From: Trogon surrucura
Lineage: Eukaryota; Chordata; Aves; Trogoniformes; Trogonidae
DNA: 64,000 nucleotides
Direction: 5' to 3'
NCBI GenBank assembly: GCA_020746105.1
Contig: CM036617.1
Location: forward strand, 19,164,037 to 19,228,036
Shown: in pieces, positions 61,681 to 64,000 of the stretch
How the letters are laid out: every line of letters begins with the position of its first letter
Numbering within the stretch: the stretch's first letter is position 1
Notes under the pieces: generated by a model
Database searches by the model: none
Told to the model about the DNA's origin: nothing
The model's input: only the letters and a program-made list of their open reading frames with translations
Position numbers and translations under genes: made by a program

Positions 61681-63006
61681 AATGACAGGAGACAAAATCA
61701 TATGTACACAAGAGGTGGGAAACACCTTGTAACTATAGGGTGGGACCAGCAGCACAGTAGGCAGTGACCTCAGATCTTCAGCTTAGCTACTGAATAACAG
61801 TCACCAGAAATATTTTACATATCTTCTTCCTAGTAACATAAAACACTCCATCTAATCCTGGAGCATTTCTACTTGTTATTGATCTAACAGGAAGGTACGG
61901 CAATTCCTAAGCTTTAGGCAGCGTTATTTAGAAGTGAACTTCAAATATTTAACCACTGCACAATCTCTTGTTAAATAGAGGTCTCATGTTTGCAAGACTA
62001 AGGGTGAGGGTCATGCTCTGTATCTGATGAAATTAATGTCAGCTCTGACTCTGAGGGTCAAACCTTGAATGAGTCTATAGGAGCAATTTATCATCACAGA
62101 AGTGAAGCATCATCCTCTGTCTTAAGTAGCAGAGGTTATAACAGAAAGTCATTGACCTTCTCCAGGAGGAGAACTGGGGCACATCGAGATTCTGATCACT
62201 GTCATGTTGTTGGAAATTGAGCGAAAATCCCCTGAAATTACATTGGAGCAGAGCAACAATAAGCAACCTGAGACTGAAGCCCATAATCTCTTTGTCCCTG
62301 TGCTGTACATGTTTTCTCTGTAGTTTAATTTAAGAACAAAATCCTAATTTGTTTGAGAAAGCCAAAAGAGGCTGCTGTAGTTAATTTATTTGGGGACATA
62401 TATGCTGATGAGCTGGAGGGGGATGTTATCTCTGTCCTTTTACAAGGACATAGATATAACACTGTGATTTATACAAGAGCCAAACTGTGGCACGTAGGTT
62501 ACGAACAAGATGGCTCTTTTGATTCCTGCAAAGCACAGTGGAGGGCAGCTCTCTGAGGATGACTGAGACGTGGGGAGAAATGAAAATGCAAGGTTACTGG
62601 TACTTTCATCTGTACGTTCCTACTACCTCTGCTTGCAACATTAACCACCACTCTGCATCTTCACAGCAGAACTGCCAGGACCAGACATCCAACCTGGTTG
62701 TCAAAAATGCTCTTATTTCTGTGCTCAGACCCACCATCACTTGCCCTCACAACTCTCTTCTTAGGAGATCTCCATTGTGCGTTAACAGCTTTTGTATAAC
62801 TTTAGGTAATTTAAATCTCTGCACGGAGGATGCTGTGTTAAGTTATACTGAGATGGCTCTGAGTCATATATACGTTCTTGCTGGACTTTATCTTGGCTGT
62901 CCTTTGACAGGATGGCTGTAGTTGACTTAACCATTTCATCATATAGCTAACTTCATGCACAAGTACTTGACTGATTTCTTTCCCCATGTTTTGGACACAC
63001 CGATGC
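61681..63006. other. Intergenic; nothing recognised
   Basis: Unique-looking sequence. The 127-codon frame at 62538-62921 has no recognisable domain. Confidence 0.5.
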
Positions 63007-63300
63007 TGTTGTGGTTTGACCCCAGATGCCCAAGCTTTTAGAGAATTGCTGCAATGGTGGAAACATGACTTTCCCTGGTGAACAAGGCTGCTGGATAATA
63101 GCACAAAGCAAACAGATGAAACAAAGTTTACTTGAAGGTTTCTCTTACAGAAGCAGGGAAGAAGATTCCACAGATGTTCAACTTGTGTCTTGTCAGCTTC
63201 TGCTTACCCTCTTAGGGTCTTTTAGTTCCGCCCTGACGTCCTTTAGGCATTAAAAGAGTAGAAGGGTGCAAGGTCATAAGCATATTGCATTAAAATAATA
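63007..63300 (-). mobile_element. Possible ERVL-type LTR fragment
   Basis: It begins TGTTGTGGTTTGACCCCAG, the antisense of the conserved 3' end of avian ERVL LTRs. About 100 bases later it has ACAAAGTTTACTTG, resembling an antisense poly(A) region. The rest is not recognisable and the right end is unknown. Confidence 0.35.
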
Positions 63301-64000
63301 CATCTGAAGATGGGATGAATGCTGCTGGGATTCTTTACTGTTGGGGTGGTTAAAGAGAAATAATCAGACATTTAGAAAAAATAGTGTCAAGGTCTATTTC
63401 AGAAGAAATATTGTCAGAGCAGTGTTCTCCCCAGGTAGCAGGAGACCTCATGTTGAGAAGGGCCCTACTCCAGTAAGCCAAAGGAAGTTCAACAAGTACC
63501 AGAACATCACTTCTGGTTTTGCTTCGGATCTGTACAACTCAGGTTATCACCAACCCTTGTGGTCCCAGGCTGGGTTTGAGTGCTCTCCTCTGTGGTTAGT
63601 GATGTCTGAGCATGAACTTCTCTGGTGGTGCTTGTGGACTTGTGCCCCTGAGCCTAGGGGAAACTAGGTATTATTGACCACTCAGCTGTGATTCCTTCTT
63701 TGTAGGTACCTGGGCATATGTATGTCTGTAAATAATGCAAACAGGATTTGGCTTTTACTGTGTGTCTGACCTTTTGTTTGCATGTCTACACACATGAATA
63801 TATTTCCTATTACATGCAATAGGTAGTTTTTGAGGCTGCACAAACATCACGGACTCCTGCCACAGACTTGGGGCTTGGGTGATCTCACCCCACCATTATC
63901 TCAGTGCTTTGGATGAGTTTCAGTGGCAGCCTTCCCCAGACACTGCACATGGGAAGGCTGTTGAATTCCCATGTGGGCCCTCAGCCTGGTTTACTGTCTT
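63301..64000. other. Intergenic; nothing recognised
   Basis: No gene or repeat could be supported up to the window edge. The 108-codon frame at 63341-63667 lacks a domain. Confidence 0.45.

Noticed and set aside
63430..63510. Possible CR1 ORF2 fragment (GGAAGTTCAACAAGTACC)
   Set aside because: The match to a CR1-like FNK-coding phrase is too short, and no adjoining CR1 sequence could be aligned by eye.
34646..64000. A neighbouring protein-coding gene downstream of DDX10
   Set aside because: No frame in this stretch has a recognisable domain or splice pattern outside the CR1 copies.
1..64000. tRNA, rRNA, snoRNA genes or CRISPR arrays
   Set aside because: No A/B-box pairs with cloverleaf potential, no rRNA-like stretches and no regularly spaced direct repeats were seen. 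The genome type makes CRISPR implausible.

Overview
The window is bird nuclear DNA. It carries many 3' fragments of CR1 LINEs, the dominant avian retroposon, on both strands. It also has LTRs of the avian ERVL type (TG...CA ends, 5-bp target duplications), AT-rich introns with GT/AG splice sites, and one recognisable vertebrate gene. The CR1 and LTR sequences fit a modern (neognath) bird. The species cannot be fixed from the sequence alone.

Gene content: the only host protein-coding sequence I can support is the 3' end of DDX10, on the + strand. DDX10 is a nucleolar DEAD-box RNA helicase of small-subunit rRNA processing. Its penultimate exon is 18009-18142 and its terminal coding exon is 33962-34151, with a 15.8-kb intron between them. 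The two join in frame and encode the last 107 residues: an acidic segment, a basic segment and the conserved C-terminal tail. Poly(A) signals lie at 34452, 34569 and 34622. The helicase core exons lie upstream of the window.

Layout: 1-18008 is upstream DDX10 intron. It has sparse old CR1 pieces and a long pyrimidine-rich tract at about 8960-10680. 18143-33961 is the last intron. It holds an antisense ERVL-like solo LTR just after the penultimate exon, a second composite LTR at 22-23 kb, a purine-rich tract at about 24.6-25.5 kb and a CR1 cluster at 27.8-32.3 kb. From about 34.7 kb to the end is intergenic. I found no gene there, but it holds the larger and younger CR1 copies, one with a reverse-transcriptase frame open for about 675 codons, plus an ERV LTR near 45.3-46.0 kb and weaker LTR-like stretches near 51 and 63 kb.

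How the parts relate: CR1 and LTR insertions account for nearly all recognisable non-gene sequence. The most informative structures are a CR1 inserted into an older CR1 (60998-61680), two CR1 copies abutting head to head (55766-58375), and two ERVL-type LTRs with near-perfect 5-bp target duplications inside the last DDX10 intron. I found no RNA genes, CRISPR arrays, prokaryotic features or convincing new coding system.
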